Source: Fulvivirga kasyanovii (GTDB lineage: Bacteria; Bacteroidota; Bacteroidia; Cytophagales; Cyclobacteriaceae). Taken from it: 36,360 nucleotides of DNA. Shown in pieces: positions 25,814 through 34,336 of this stretch. Made by a program: the position numbers and the translations under genes. The notes under the pieces were generated by a model that saw only the letters and a list, made by a program, of their open reading frames with translations, ran no database searches and was not told the DNA's origin. The stretch is from positions 1 through 36,360 of the forward strand of contig NZ_SMLW01000652.1 in assembly GCF_009711405.1 (NCBI RefSeq), given 5' to 3'. Every line of letters starts with the position of its first letter. The stretch's first letter is position 1.

Positions 25814-28354
25814 GTGGCTTTAAAAGTAACGGATAAAAAGAGCGCAAGGGCAAACTTTCGTAATGTTTTAAGTATTAATGAAGGTTGGCAATTTAGAAAG
25901 GCTGGTACCACACAATGGTATGATACCACCGTGCCATCCACCAATTTCACCGACCTTCTGAAACATGGCCTGATAGATGACCCCTTTTACAGGGACAACG
26001 AAACCAAATTGCAATGGATAGAAAATGAAGATTGGGAATATCAGCTCAACTTTGAGATCAAACCCGAAGACCTGGAATACGATGTTGTTAACCTCGTGTT
26101 TGATGGACTGGATACCTACGCAGACGTTTATGTGAATGACATCCTGATATTCAAATCAGACAACATGTTTGTCAAGTGGCAGCATGACTGTAAACAATTA
26201 TTAAAAGCAGGTTCTAACGAATTAAAACTCTATTTTCATTCCCCAATCAAAGTAACCCGGCCACTCTATGAAAAAGCAGGTTTTACTTACCCTGCCGGGA
26301 ATGATAAATCTGATGACAAACTCAGTGTTTATTCCCGTAAGGCACCCTATCACTTCGGCTGGGACTGGGGACCGCGATTTGTAACTTCAGGCATTTGGCG
26401 CCCCGTGTACCTTGAAGCCTGGAATGATCTGGAGATAGCCGACCTTTATGTTGAGCAAAATGCACTGACAGAGAAAAGGGCAGTGATTACTGCCCATGTA
26501 GAGCTTAATGCAGTTGAAGCTCAAAACATTGATTTGCAGCTAACAGCTACATCACCGGAAGGTACAGGCGTTGATGTGAAGAAGGAGCATGTATCGTTGG
26601 AGCAAGGTAAAAACAACATTTCGCTCACCGCTACCATCAGTGATCCCCGGCGATGGTGGCCCAATGGCATGGGCGAGCCCGATCTTTACAAGATAAAAGT
26701 GAAGGCGCAAAAGTATGGTCAGACTGTCGCCGAAAAGCATTTGAAAGTCGGACTGAGAACGATAGAAGTTATAAACAAACCGGATAGTGATGGAGAAAGC
26801 TTCTTTGTTAAAGTCAACGATACCCCTGTTTTCATCAAAGGGGCCAATTACATTCCCTCGGATAGCTTTTTGGATAGGGTCACCTCAGAGAAATACAGGG
26901 AAGTTTTCGATAATGCCGTGGAGGCCAACATGAACATGCTTCGCGTGTGGGGAGGAGGCTTCTATGAAAACGATGAATTCTATGATCTGGCTGATGAACG
27001 TGGCATCATGATCTGGCAGGATTTCATGTTTGCCTGTAGCATGTATCCCGGAGACGACGCTTTTCTCAAAAATGTCGAAAAAGAGGCCGTTTATAACGTA
27101 AAGCGATTGAGAAATCACCCCTCGATAGCTTTGTGGTGTGGCAATAATGAAATTGCTATCGGCTGGGTCTCCTGGGGCTGGCAAAAGGAATTTGGTTATG
27201 ACAATGTCACGCAGATACTCCTGAAAAAGTATTACAATAACCTGTTCCATAAGCTGCTGCCCAATGTTGTCAAAGCGCTGGACCCTGAAAAATTTTACCT
27301 GCCATCTTCCCCGATCAGTGACTGGAAAAAACTGGATGATCTGAAAATCGGCAATAACCATTATTGGGGCGTGTGGCATGGAGAGCTGCCATTCAGCTCT
27401 TACAACACCTATGTCCCCAGGTTCATGAGTGAATATGGCTTTCAGTCATTCCCGGATATCGATTCGGTAAAAAAATATACCGAGCAGGAAGACTGGGATT
27501 TGATGAGCCCTGTAATGTTGCTACACCAAAAGCACCCCAGAGGCAATGCCCTGATCAAAAAATATATGGAGGAGCACTACAGCCAGCCCAAAAACTTCGA
27601 GGCCTTTTTATACCTGAGCCAGTTGCTACAGGCAGAAGGCATTAAAACCGCCATCCATGCCCATCGAAGGAACAAGCCATTCTGTATGGGCACACTTTAC
27701 TGGCAGCAAAATGACTGCTGGCCGGTGGCCTCATGGTCAAGCGTGGATTACTATGGCCGATGGAAAGCGCTCCAGTTTTTTGTTAAAACCGCCTATCAGG
27801 AAATCATAGCCTCTACCATTCAAGAGGATGATCATATTGAGGTCTTTGTCATTTCCGATTCACTTGTGCCTCAAAAAGTTGTTCTCGAAGTAGATGTACT
27901 CGACTTCTCAGGAAAGAAAGTTTACGAAGGCAGACACAACCTGAACATTGCCGAGAATAGTAGCAAAGCCGTGTGCAAGACCACGGTTAAGCAGCTAATT
28001 GAAGGTAAGGATAAGGCCAGCCACATGCTAACTGCGAGAATCGTGAGGGATGGTGAAGTTATTTATGAAGACAATCACTACTTTGTCGAACCTAAAGCCA
28101 TCAAATGGGAAAAGCCGGAAATAGAGGCAAAGTTCAGACAAGAGGCAGGAAGGACTGTAATAGAGCTTTCGGCAAATGTGTTGGCCAGGAATGTATGTTT
28201 AAAAGCATCTGGGTTTGAAAATAACTTTTCAGATAACTATTTTGACCTGGTTCCCGGCAGAAAGAAAACAGTAACAATAAATACAGACGACCACTCCGGG
28301 CTGGAAAAAGACCTGACCGTATATTCACTTTATGATGCCTGTATCGAAATATGA
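25814..28354 (+). CDS. GH2 beta-mannosidase, no signal peptide
   Basis: The protein has 846 residues from a GTG start at 25814. An in-frame TAA at 25799-25801 rules out any N-terminal extension. The sugar-binding domain (LSINEGWQFRKAG, DPFYRDNETKLQWIENEDWEY) and immunoglobulin-like domain precede the TIM barrel with acid/base E446 (WCGNNEIA) and nucleophile E540 (MSEYGFQSFP). The length and the LQWIENEDWEY pattern match beta-mannosidases such as BtMan2A. It would remove the single beta-1,4-mannose of the N-glycan core. No export signal is visible, unlike most Bacteroidota relatives, so it is predicted cytoplasmic. Its TGA overlaps the start of the SSS transporter gene (ATGA). Confidence 0.92.
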   Translation: MALKVTDKKSARANFRNVLSINEGWQFRKAGTTQWYDTTVPSTNFTDLLKHGLIDDPFYRDNETKLQWIENEDWEYQLNFEIKPEDLEYDVVNLVFDGLDTYADVYVNDILIFKSDNMFVKWQHDCKQLLKAGSNELKLYFHSPIKVTRPLYEKAGFTYPAGNDKSDDKLSVYSRKAPYHFGWDWGPRFVTSGIWRPVYLEAWNDLEIADLYVEQNALTEKRAVITAHVELNAVEAQNIDLQLTATSPEGTGVDVKKEHVSLEQGKNNISLTATISDPRRWWPNGMGEPDLYKIKVKAQKYGQTVAEKHLKVGLRTIEVINKPDSDGESFFVKVNDTPVFIKGANYIPSDSFLDRVTSEKYREVFDNAVEANMNMLRVWGGGFYENDEFYDLADERGIMIWQDFMFACSMYPGDDAFLKNVEKEAVYNVKRLRNHPSIALWCGNNEIAIGWVSWGWQKEFGYDNVTQILLKKYYNNLFHKLLPNVVKALDPEKFYLPSSPISDWKKLDDLKIGNNHYWGVWHGELPFSSYNTYVPRFMSEYGFQSFPDIDSVKKYTEQEDWDLMSPVMLLHQKHPRGNALIKKYMEEHYSQPKNFEAFLYLSQLLQAEGIKTAIHAHRRNKPFCMGTLYWQQNDCWPVASWSSVDYYGRWKALQFFVKTAYQEIIASTIQEDDHIEVFVISDSLVPQKVVLEVDVLDFSGKKVYEGRHNLNIAENSSKAVCKTTVKQLIEGKDKASHMLTARIVRDGEVIYEDNHYFVEPKAIKWEKPEIEAKFRQEAGRTVIELSANVLARNVCLKASGFENNFSDNYFDLVPGRKKTVTINTDDHSGLEKDLTVYSLYDACIEI

Positions 28355-30141
28355 AGCTTGAACTGATAGACGTAGTAATCATTGTTGGCTACCTGGTATT
28401 GACCATTGCCCTTGGGTTTTACTTTTCTAAAAAAGCTTCCAAAGACCTGCAAGCCTACTTTTTGGGAGGTAAAACCATTCCCTGGTGGATATTGGGCGTC
28501 TCAAATGCTTCCGGTATGTTTGACATCACCGGCACCATGTGGCTGGTGTCTATGTGCTTCGTCTATGGGCTTAAAAGTGCATGGTTGCCATGGATCTGGC
28601 CCACGTTCAATCAGATATTCCTGATGGTTTATTTATCCGTCTGGTTGCGCAGGTCCAATGTAATGACCGGTGCCGAATGGTTGGAAAAGCGCTTTGGCAA
28701 TGGCCGCGGAGCAGAACTTTCCCAATTGGTGGTGGTTATTTTTGCTTTGATCAGTGTAGTGGGGTTTATTGCCTATACCTTTAAAGGAATTGGCAAGTTT
28801 TCCCAAACCTTCCTGCCATGGGATCTGGAACCCGATACTTATGCACTTATTCTGATTGGTTTTACCTCGCTCTATGTCATCAAAGGCGGAATGTATAGTG
28901 TGGTCATCACCGAGCTTATCCAGTTTGTGATCATGACCATTGCCTCCGTGGCCGTAGGAATTATTGCTATGGACCTCGTGAGTCCCGAAATGCTGGCAGA
29001 GCATATCCCGGAAGGCTGGAAAAATGTATTCTTCGGGTCGCACCTTGAACTGGACTGGACGGGCATCATCAATTCTGTCAACACCAAAATCAGTGAAGAC
29101 GGTTTTACATGGTTCTCATTCTTTGTAATGATGATGCTCTTCAAAGGCGTACTGGTAAGTATGGCAGGCCCCGTGCCTAACTATGATATGCAGAGGATCC
29201 TGGCAACCAAAACCGCAAAAGATGCAGCCAAAATGAGCGGCCTGGTGTCGCTGGTGATGTATTTCCCGCGCTACATGCTCGTTACAGGCCTTACCATTCT
29301 GGCCATAGTATTTCTCGGTCCAAAGATCAGTACGGAATCAGGCTTTGATTTTGAAATGATCCTGCCTTATTCCATCAATAATTTCATTCCTGTCGGTTTT
29401 ACAGGGCTGCTGCTGGCAGGGTTAATTGCTGCATTTATGTCAACTTATGCCGCTACCGTCAATGCAGCCCCTGTATATTTTGTTAATGATATCTACAAAA
29501 AATACATCAAACCGGATGGAAGCAGAAAACTGTACGTAAGGGCAAGTTACATTGCTTCCTTCGTGATCATCGTGTTGGGTATTTCTTTTGGTTTCATTAT
29601 TGAATCCATCAATTCCGTAACTCAATGGATATTCGGAGCCCTTTTCGGTGGCTACACCGCAGCCAATCTGCTGAAGTGGTACTGGTGGAGGTTCAACGGC
29701 TTTGGCTATTTCTGGGGCATGATGGCCGGTTTGGCAGCTTCACTGATATTGCCTTTTCTGTTTCCTGAGGTTCAGCCGCTTTACGCCTTCCCGTTTATTC
29801 TCCTGGTCTCCTTGGTTGGGTCAATAGGAGGTTCCCTGCTCACCAGGCCCGATAATGAAGAAACCCTGATCGACTTCTACAAAAGCGTAAGGCCCTGGGG
29901 CTGGTGGGGGCCCGTTAAAAAGATGACCATCGAAAGATACCCTGACTTTCAGCCAAATAAGAATGCAGGCAGGGATGCTTTTAATATCGTGATTGGAATG
30001 ATCTGGCAGTTTACCCTTGTCGTTATGCCGATCTACCTGGTTATAAGAGAATTGTGGTCGATGCTGATCGCATTTTTGATTTTCGCTGTAGCATCTGTGA
30101 TCCTAAAGAAAAACTGGCTCGACAAGCTGGAAAATGATTAA
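28351..30141 (+). CDS. Sodium:solute symporter (SSS family)
   Basis: The protein has 596 residues and about 13-15 hydrophobic helices. N-terminal LVLTIALGFYFSKKASKDLQAYFLGGKTIPWW and the helix AAFMSTYAATVNA are typical of the SSS family; S364 and T365 in the latter fit the conserved sodium-site pair of vSGLT. It is an inner-membrane sodium-coupled importer. The start overlaps the GH2 stop by 4 bases and the next gene begins 3 bases after its stop, so it belongs to the operon core. Because the coupled beta-mannosidase is cytoplasmic, a beta-mannosyl disaccharide or free mannose is the likely cargo (inference). Some GH29-linked SSS proteins carry fucose, so fucose is an alternative. Confidence 0.9.
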   Translation: MKLELIDVVIIVGYLVLTIALGFYFSKKASKDLQAYFLGGKTIPWWILGVSNASGMFDITGTMWLVSMCFVYGLKSAWLPWIWPTFNQIFLMVYLSVWLRRSNVMTGAEWLEKRFGNGRGAELSQLVVVIFALISVVGFIAYTFKGIGKFSQTFLPWDLEPDTYALILIGFTSLYVIKGGMYSVVITELIQFVIMTIASVAVGIIAMDLVSPEMLAEHIPEGWKNVFFGSHLELDWTGIINSVNTKISEDGFTWFSFFVMMMLFKGVLVSMAGPVPNYDMQRILATKTAKDAAKMSGLVSLVMYFPRYMLVTGLTILAIVFLGPKISTESGFDFEMILPYSINNFIPVGFTGLLLAGLIAAFMSTYAATVNAAPVYFVNDIYKKYIKPDGSRKLYVRASYIASFVIIVLGISFGFIIESINSVTQWIFGALFGGYTAANLLKWYWWRFNGFGYFWGMMAGLAASLILPFLFPEVQPLYAFPFILLVSLVGSIGGSLLTRPDNEETLIDFYKSVRPWGWWGPVKKMTIERYPDFQPNKNAGRDAFNIVIGMIWQFTLVVMPIYLVIRELWSMLIAFLIFAVASVILKKNWLDKLEND

Positions 30142-30144
30142 TGA

Positions 30145-31923
30145 ATGAATAAAGACATTCCCCGATATATCAGAAGATCCATAATTGCCCTGGCCTTCGT
30201 GTTGTGCATACTTCCATACCCTAACCAGGCGCAGCAGAAATATACCGATGATTGGCAAACCCTGCGCGAACGCCCATACCCCGAGTGGTTCAAAGAGGCC
30301 AAACTTGGCATTTTCATACATTGGGGACTGTATTCTGTGCCTGCGTACTCTGCAAAGAACAGCTACAGCGAATGGTTTTTGAAAGGGTTGCAAAGCGGAG
30401 ACTCCACACGGACTACATTCATGAAGAAAGCCTATGGTGATAACTTCATTTACAACGACTTTGCACCACTGTTCAAAGCAGAACTGTTTGATGCGGCGCA
30501 GTGGGCTGAGCTGTTTAAAGCTTCCGGTGCTCGTTACGTGGTGATGGTTTCCAAACATCACGATGGTTATTGTCTCTGGCCCAGCAAATATGCCAGGAAT
30601 TGGAACAGTGTAGAAGTAGGCCCAAAGCGTGATATAGTGGGTGAGCTTACCCATGCAGTAAAGTCAGAAGGACTGAAAATGGGGCTTTATTACTCCCTTC
30701 CCGAATGGAACCACCCGCTGCACCGCTGGGATACAGACCCTCACCGGAACATCGGGAATTATGTGGAGCAGCATATGATCCCACAGTTTAAAGAGCTGGT
30801 CTCTACCTACAAGCCATCACTGATATTTGCTGACGGAGAGTGGTTCAATACCGCGGAAGAATGGCATTCCGCAGAGCTGATCTCCTGGTATTACAATTTG
30901 CTGGGAGAGGAGGCCGTGGTGAACAACCGCTGGGGCTCGGGCAGCGACATAGGCTTTTTGACGCCGGAATATAGCGCAGGCCTTGAAGCCATGGAAAGAC
31001 CATGGGCAGAAGTCAGAAGCCTGAGCAGGTCATTCGGCCTGAACCGGAATGAGGGCCTCAACGACTACATGTCTCCCCGTGAACTCATCCACTTTTTTGC
31101 AACTACCGTGGCTAATGGCGGTGGCCTCATCCTCAACGTTGGCCCCGGTGCAGACGGTATGATCCCTTTGCTTCAACAGGAGCGCCTCCTGCAACTGGGC
31201 GAATGGCTCAAAATAAACGGTGAAGCCATCTACGGAGCAGAAATGAACAGCAAGACCAGCGAAAAGTATGAAGCAAAACTATCCAGGGTTGAGGCTAATA
31301 TCAGCTTTGACCTCGTCAGGGATACTCCCGGCCATCCTGTTAAAGAAGACAATTTTACTGCCGTCTGGCAGGGCTACATCGAGCCGGAATATTCCGAAAC
31401 CTACAGCTTTAGCGCAGAGGCGGATGATGCCATCAAGGTCTGGGTTGATGGAAAGTTGGTCGTGGATACCGAGGCTGATAATGCTTACCCTATAAAGTTG
31501 AAAGCCGGAAAAAGATATGCCTTTAAAGCACAATATCATGAAAGTACCCACGATGCCAGCGCGAGGTTGTTCTGGGCCTCTAAGAGTCAGGGAAAAGAGG
31601 TGATTCCATCTGATCGTTTTTACCAAAGTGATCAGGGGGATGAGCATGGATTGGCGGCTACCTATTCCTCGGAAAGAGAACGGTTGCTCTATACGCGTAA
31701 CCATAATAACCTCTACGCCATAGCCCTGGGGTGGCCTGAAAGTGAACTTGCCCTGAAGTTGCCTGAGCCTAAGCCTAATACAAAAATATCCCTCTTAGGA
31801 AGGGAAGGGTACCTGCCCTGGCAATATGACCAGGAAACTTTAACAATAGATGTTAGTGAGGTAGGCTATAATGACATACCCGGAAAATACGCATGGACAT
31901 TTAAAATAGAAGATTATCAATGA
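30145..31923 (+). CDS. GH29 alpha-L-fucosidase with internal PA14 domain
   Basis: The protein has 592 residues. A signal peptide ends near NQAQ. The GH29 barrel (about 30-370) shows WFKEAKLGIFIHWGLYSVPAY, SKHHDGYCLWPSKY and SLIFADGEWF, with D230 the likely nucleophile. After the barrel, residues about 395-493 form a PA14-type domain (FTAVWQGYIEPEYSETYSF, DDAIKVWVDGKLVVD, RLFWAS), then the usual C-terminal beta-sandwich resumes (RLLYTRNHNNLYAIAL). The PA14 domain is thus placed between barrel and sandwich and may add sugar binding. In context it would take core or antennary fucose from N-glycans, which glycosylasparaginases often need. It overlaps the GH20 start by ATGA. Confidence 0.92.
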   Translation: MNKDIPRYIRRSIIALAFVLCILPYPNQAQQKYTDDWQTLRERPYPEWFKEAKLGIFIHWGLYSVPAYSAKNSYSEWFLKGLQSGDSTRTTFMKKAYGDNFIYNDFAPLFKAELFDAAQWAELFKASGARYVVMVSKHHDGYCLWPSKYARNWNSVEVGPKRDIVGELTHAVKSEGLKMGLYYSLPEWNHPLHRWDTDPHRNIGNYVEQHMIPQFKELVSTYKPSLIFADGEWFNTAEEWHSAELISWYYNLLGEEAVVNNRWGSGSDIGFLTPEYSAGLEAMERPWAEVRSLSRSFGLNRNEGLNDYMSPRELIHFFATTVANGGGLILNVGPGADGMIPLLQQERLLQLGEWLKINGEAIYGAEMNSKTSEKYEAKLSRVEANISFDLVRDTPGHPVKEDNFTAVWQGYIEPEYSETYSFSAEADDAIKVWVDGKLVVDTEADNAYPIKLKAGKRYAFKAQYHESTHDASARLFWASKSQGKEVIPSDRFYQSDQGDEHGLAATYSSERERLLYTRNHNNLYAIALGWPESELALKLPEPKPNTKISLLGREGYLPWQYDQETLTIDVSEVGYNDIPGKYAWTFKIEDYQ

Positions 31924-34250
31924 AGACACTGACCTACCTTGCTTTGCTAAATATGATCGGCTTTTTAGCATGTAGCCCCATGCAGCAAGATGCTGTCCAA
32001 CCTCAGCCGCCCGCTATTATTCCTCAGCCTGTTCAGATGGAGGTGATGGACAGGGCCTTTGAATTGTCAGCCAATACAGCAATTGCCTACAGTGAACAGG
32101 ATGAAAATGCCAAAGTTATAGCCGAAATGCTGAATAACATGCTCCATCCGGTACTGGGACAAAAACTTCAATACGGTGATGATCAGAAGAATGCGATCCG
32201 GTTTGTGAAGGACTCATCCATTGAAAACGCTGAAGGCTACAGGTTGAAGGTAGATCAAAAAGGCATTACCCTTTCAGCAAGATCAGGAGCAGGCTATTTT
32301 TATGGAGTACAAACCTTACGACAACTATGGGGAAATAGTGACATCAGGCCATCCAACCAAGTAATGATACCGTGGCTGAAAATAAATGACCATCCGCGCT
32401 TTGAGTGGAGAGGGATGATGCTGGATGTATCACGCCACTTCTTCCCTAAAGACTTCATTAAAAAGTTCATCGACTACCTGGCTATGAATAAGCTGAACAC
32501 ATTTCACTGGCACCTGGTAGACGATCAGGGATGGAGGATTGAAATAAAAAAGTACCCGCTGCTCACGGAAAAAGGAGCGTGGAGAGTGAACAAGGAGAAC
32601 CTGCACTGGAACTCCCGGCCCACGCCAGAAGAGGGTGAAGTAGCAGATTTTGGTGGTTTTTATACCCAGGAAGATATCCGGGAAATTGTGAAGTATGCAG
32701 CGGAAAGACATGTGACCATTGTGCCTGAGATAGAAATGCCGGCACATGTAAGTGCAGCGATATCTGCCTATCCATGGCTTTCATGCAAACAAGAGCCTAT
32801 TCCAGTTCCATCCGGAGGCGTCTGGCCGATCACCGATATCTATTGCGCAGGTAACGACAGCACCTTTATGTTTCTGGAAGACGTGCTGACGGAGGTTATG
32901 GATTTATTCCCTTCTCAGTACATTCACGTGGGCGGAGATGAAGCCACCAAAACAGCTTGGGAACAGTGCCCTAAATGTCAGCGAAGGATCAAAACCGAAG
33001 GGTTGTCAGATGTCCATGAACTGCAGAGCTATTTCATCAGCAGAGTAGAGCAATTCCTTAACGCCAATGGCCGCCGCCTGATCGGTTGGGATGAAATATT
33101 GGAAGGAGGGCTGGCCCCAAATGCCACTGTAATGTCATGGAGAGGTATGAATGGAGGGATAGAGGCCGCCAAGAAAGGCCATAAAGCCGTCATGAGTCCG
33201 GGTACACATTTGTATTTTGATCACTACCAGGGACAGCAGCAGTTGGAACCACCGGCTTTCGGAGGTTATTCACCCATCAGCCACGTCTATACGTTCGATC
33301 CCGCCCCTGATTCCCTCGGAGAAGCTGCCAGCTACATCTTAGGAGGTCAGGCTAACCTGTGGACAGAATATGTACCATCCCCCGAGCATGCAGAATACAT
33401 GATCTTCCCCCGCATCTATGCACTGGCCGAAGTTTTGTGGACGCCAAAAGAAAAGAAGGATTGGGACAATTTCATTGACCGGGTCAACAGGCACCTTCCC
33501 ACACTCGACAAGATGGGTGTGAACTATGCCAAAAGCATGAATAACGTAGACATTGTGCCTGTGTTTAACGAAACAGAAAAGACCATCTCCATGAAGATGG
33601 AAGCTGAAAACCCTAAAGGTGACATCTATTATACGACCGATGGTTCAGAACCGGATGCTGAAAGTGAAAAGTACGCTTCCCCATTATATCCAGGGCGTAC
33701 TATGCAAATCAAGGCGGGCTTGTTTCAGGGCGATCAATTGTCCGGAAAAATCTCAACTACCGAAATCTTTATTCATCACGCCTTTGGTATGAGGCCACAG
33801 CAGGCTAACCCACCAGCAGAAAAATATTCCGGCAACAACGAATTTGTGCTAACAGATGGCATTCGGGCAAATCTGAACTTTGGAAGCGGCCAATGGCAGG
33901 GCTTCAACGGGAAAGACATGGAAGCCATTTTTAGCTTTGATAATCCGGTTACCATTAAAAAAGTCAGAGTTGGTACCCTTCATGATTACGGAAGCTGGAT
34001 TTTCAGACCCGATCAGGTTACCGTTTATGGCTCTAAAGAAGGCAACATCTATGAGCTACTGGGGAAAACGCAAGCTACACTTCCCGTAACAACAGCAGAA
34101 AAGCAAATAGTTGACTTCGATATCCAACTTTCCGGGCAGCAGTTCTCCAAAATAAAAATAGTCGTAGATAACATAGGAACCTGCCCCGAAGGCCACAGCG
34201 GCGAAGGGAGTTCTGCCTGGTTATTTTTGGATGAAATTATTATAGAGTGA
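31920..34250 (+). CDS. GH20 beta-N-acetylhexosaminidase with C-terminal F5/8-type domain, lipoprotein
   Basis: The protein has 776 residues. It has a lipoprotein signal (FLAC), a GH20b N-terminal domain (about 30-150), a catalytic barrel (about 155-500) with FHWHLVDDQGWRIEIKKYP and the catalytic pair D340-E341 (HVGGDEATKTAWEQC), a chitobiase-type small domain (YTTDGSEPD, about 553-620) and an F5/8-type C (CBM32-like) domain (about 635-776). It uses substrate-assisted catalysis to release terminal beta-GlcNAc, here probably the chitobiose GlcNAc or antennary GlcNAc. It is the last gene of the plus-strand arm; a 26-base near-palindrome follows its stop at 34248-34250. Confidence 0.95.
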   Translation: MKTLTYLALLNMIGFLACSPMQQDAVQPQPPAIIPQPVQMEVMDRAFELSANTAIAYSEQDENAKVIAEMLNNMLHPVLGQKLQYGDDQKNAIRFVKDSSIENAEGYRLKVDQKGITLSARSGAGYFYGVQTLRQLWGNSDIRPSNQVMIPWLKINDHPRFEWRGMMLDVSRHFFPKDFIKKFIDYLAMNKLNTFHWHLVDDQGWRIEIKKYPLLTEKGAWRVNKENLHWNSRPTPEEGEVADFGGFYTQEDIREIVKYAAERHVTIVPEIEMPAHVSAAISAYPWLSCKQEPIPVPSGGVWPITDIYCAGNDSTFMFLEDVLTEVMDLFPSQYIHVGGDEATKTAWEQCPKCQRRIKTEGLSDVHELQSYFISRVEQFLNANGRRLIGWDEILEGGLAPNATVMSWRGMNGGIEAAKKGHKAVMSPGTHLYFDHYQGQQQLEPPAFGGYSPISHVYTFDPAPDSLGEAASYILGGQANLWTEYVPSPEHAEYMIFPRIYALAEVLWTPKEKKDWDNFIDRVNRHLPTLDKMGVNYAKSMNNVDIVPVFNETEKTISMKMEAENPKGDIYYTTDGSEPDAESEKYASPLYPGRTMQIKAGLFQGDQLSGKISTTEIFIHHAFGMRPQQANPPAEKYSGNNEFVLTDGIRANLNFGSGQWQGFNGKDMEAIFSFDNPVTIKKVRVGTLHDYGSWIFRPDQVTVYGSKEGNIYELLGKTQATLPVTTAEKQIVDFDIQLSGQQFSKIKIVVDNIGTCPEGHSGEGSSAWLFLDEIIIE

Positions 34251-34284
34251 GTAAGTTGTTTGCTGGGAAAAAGAAATAAACAGT

Positions 34285-34310
34285 GAATATGTGTAACGTT
34301 GCATATATTC
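34285..34310. repeat. 26-base near-palindrome after the glycan operon
   Basis: The element runs from GAATAT to ATATTC with the self-complementary AACGTT at its centre and only two imperfect positions per arm. It lies 34 bases past the GH20 stop and 26 before the rhomboid start. There is no T-run after it, so it is not a standard rho-independent terminator; it could be a transcript-end hairpin or an operator for the rhomboid gene. Confidence 0.4.
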
Positions 34311-34336
34311 AAATGTTGGCTTCCATGGTCCTCTAA

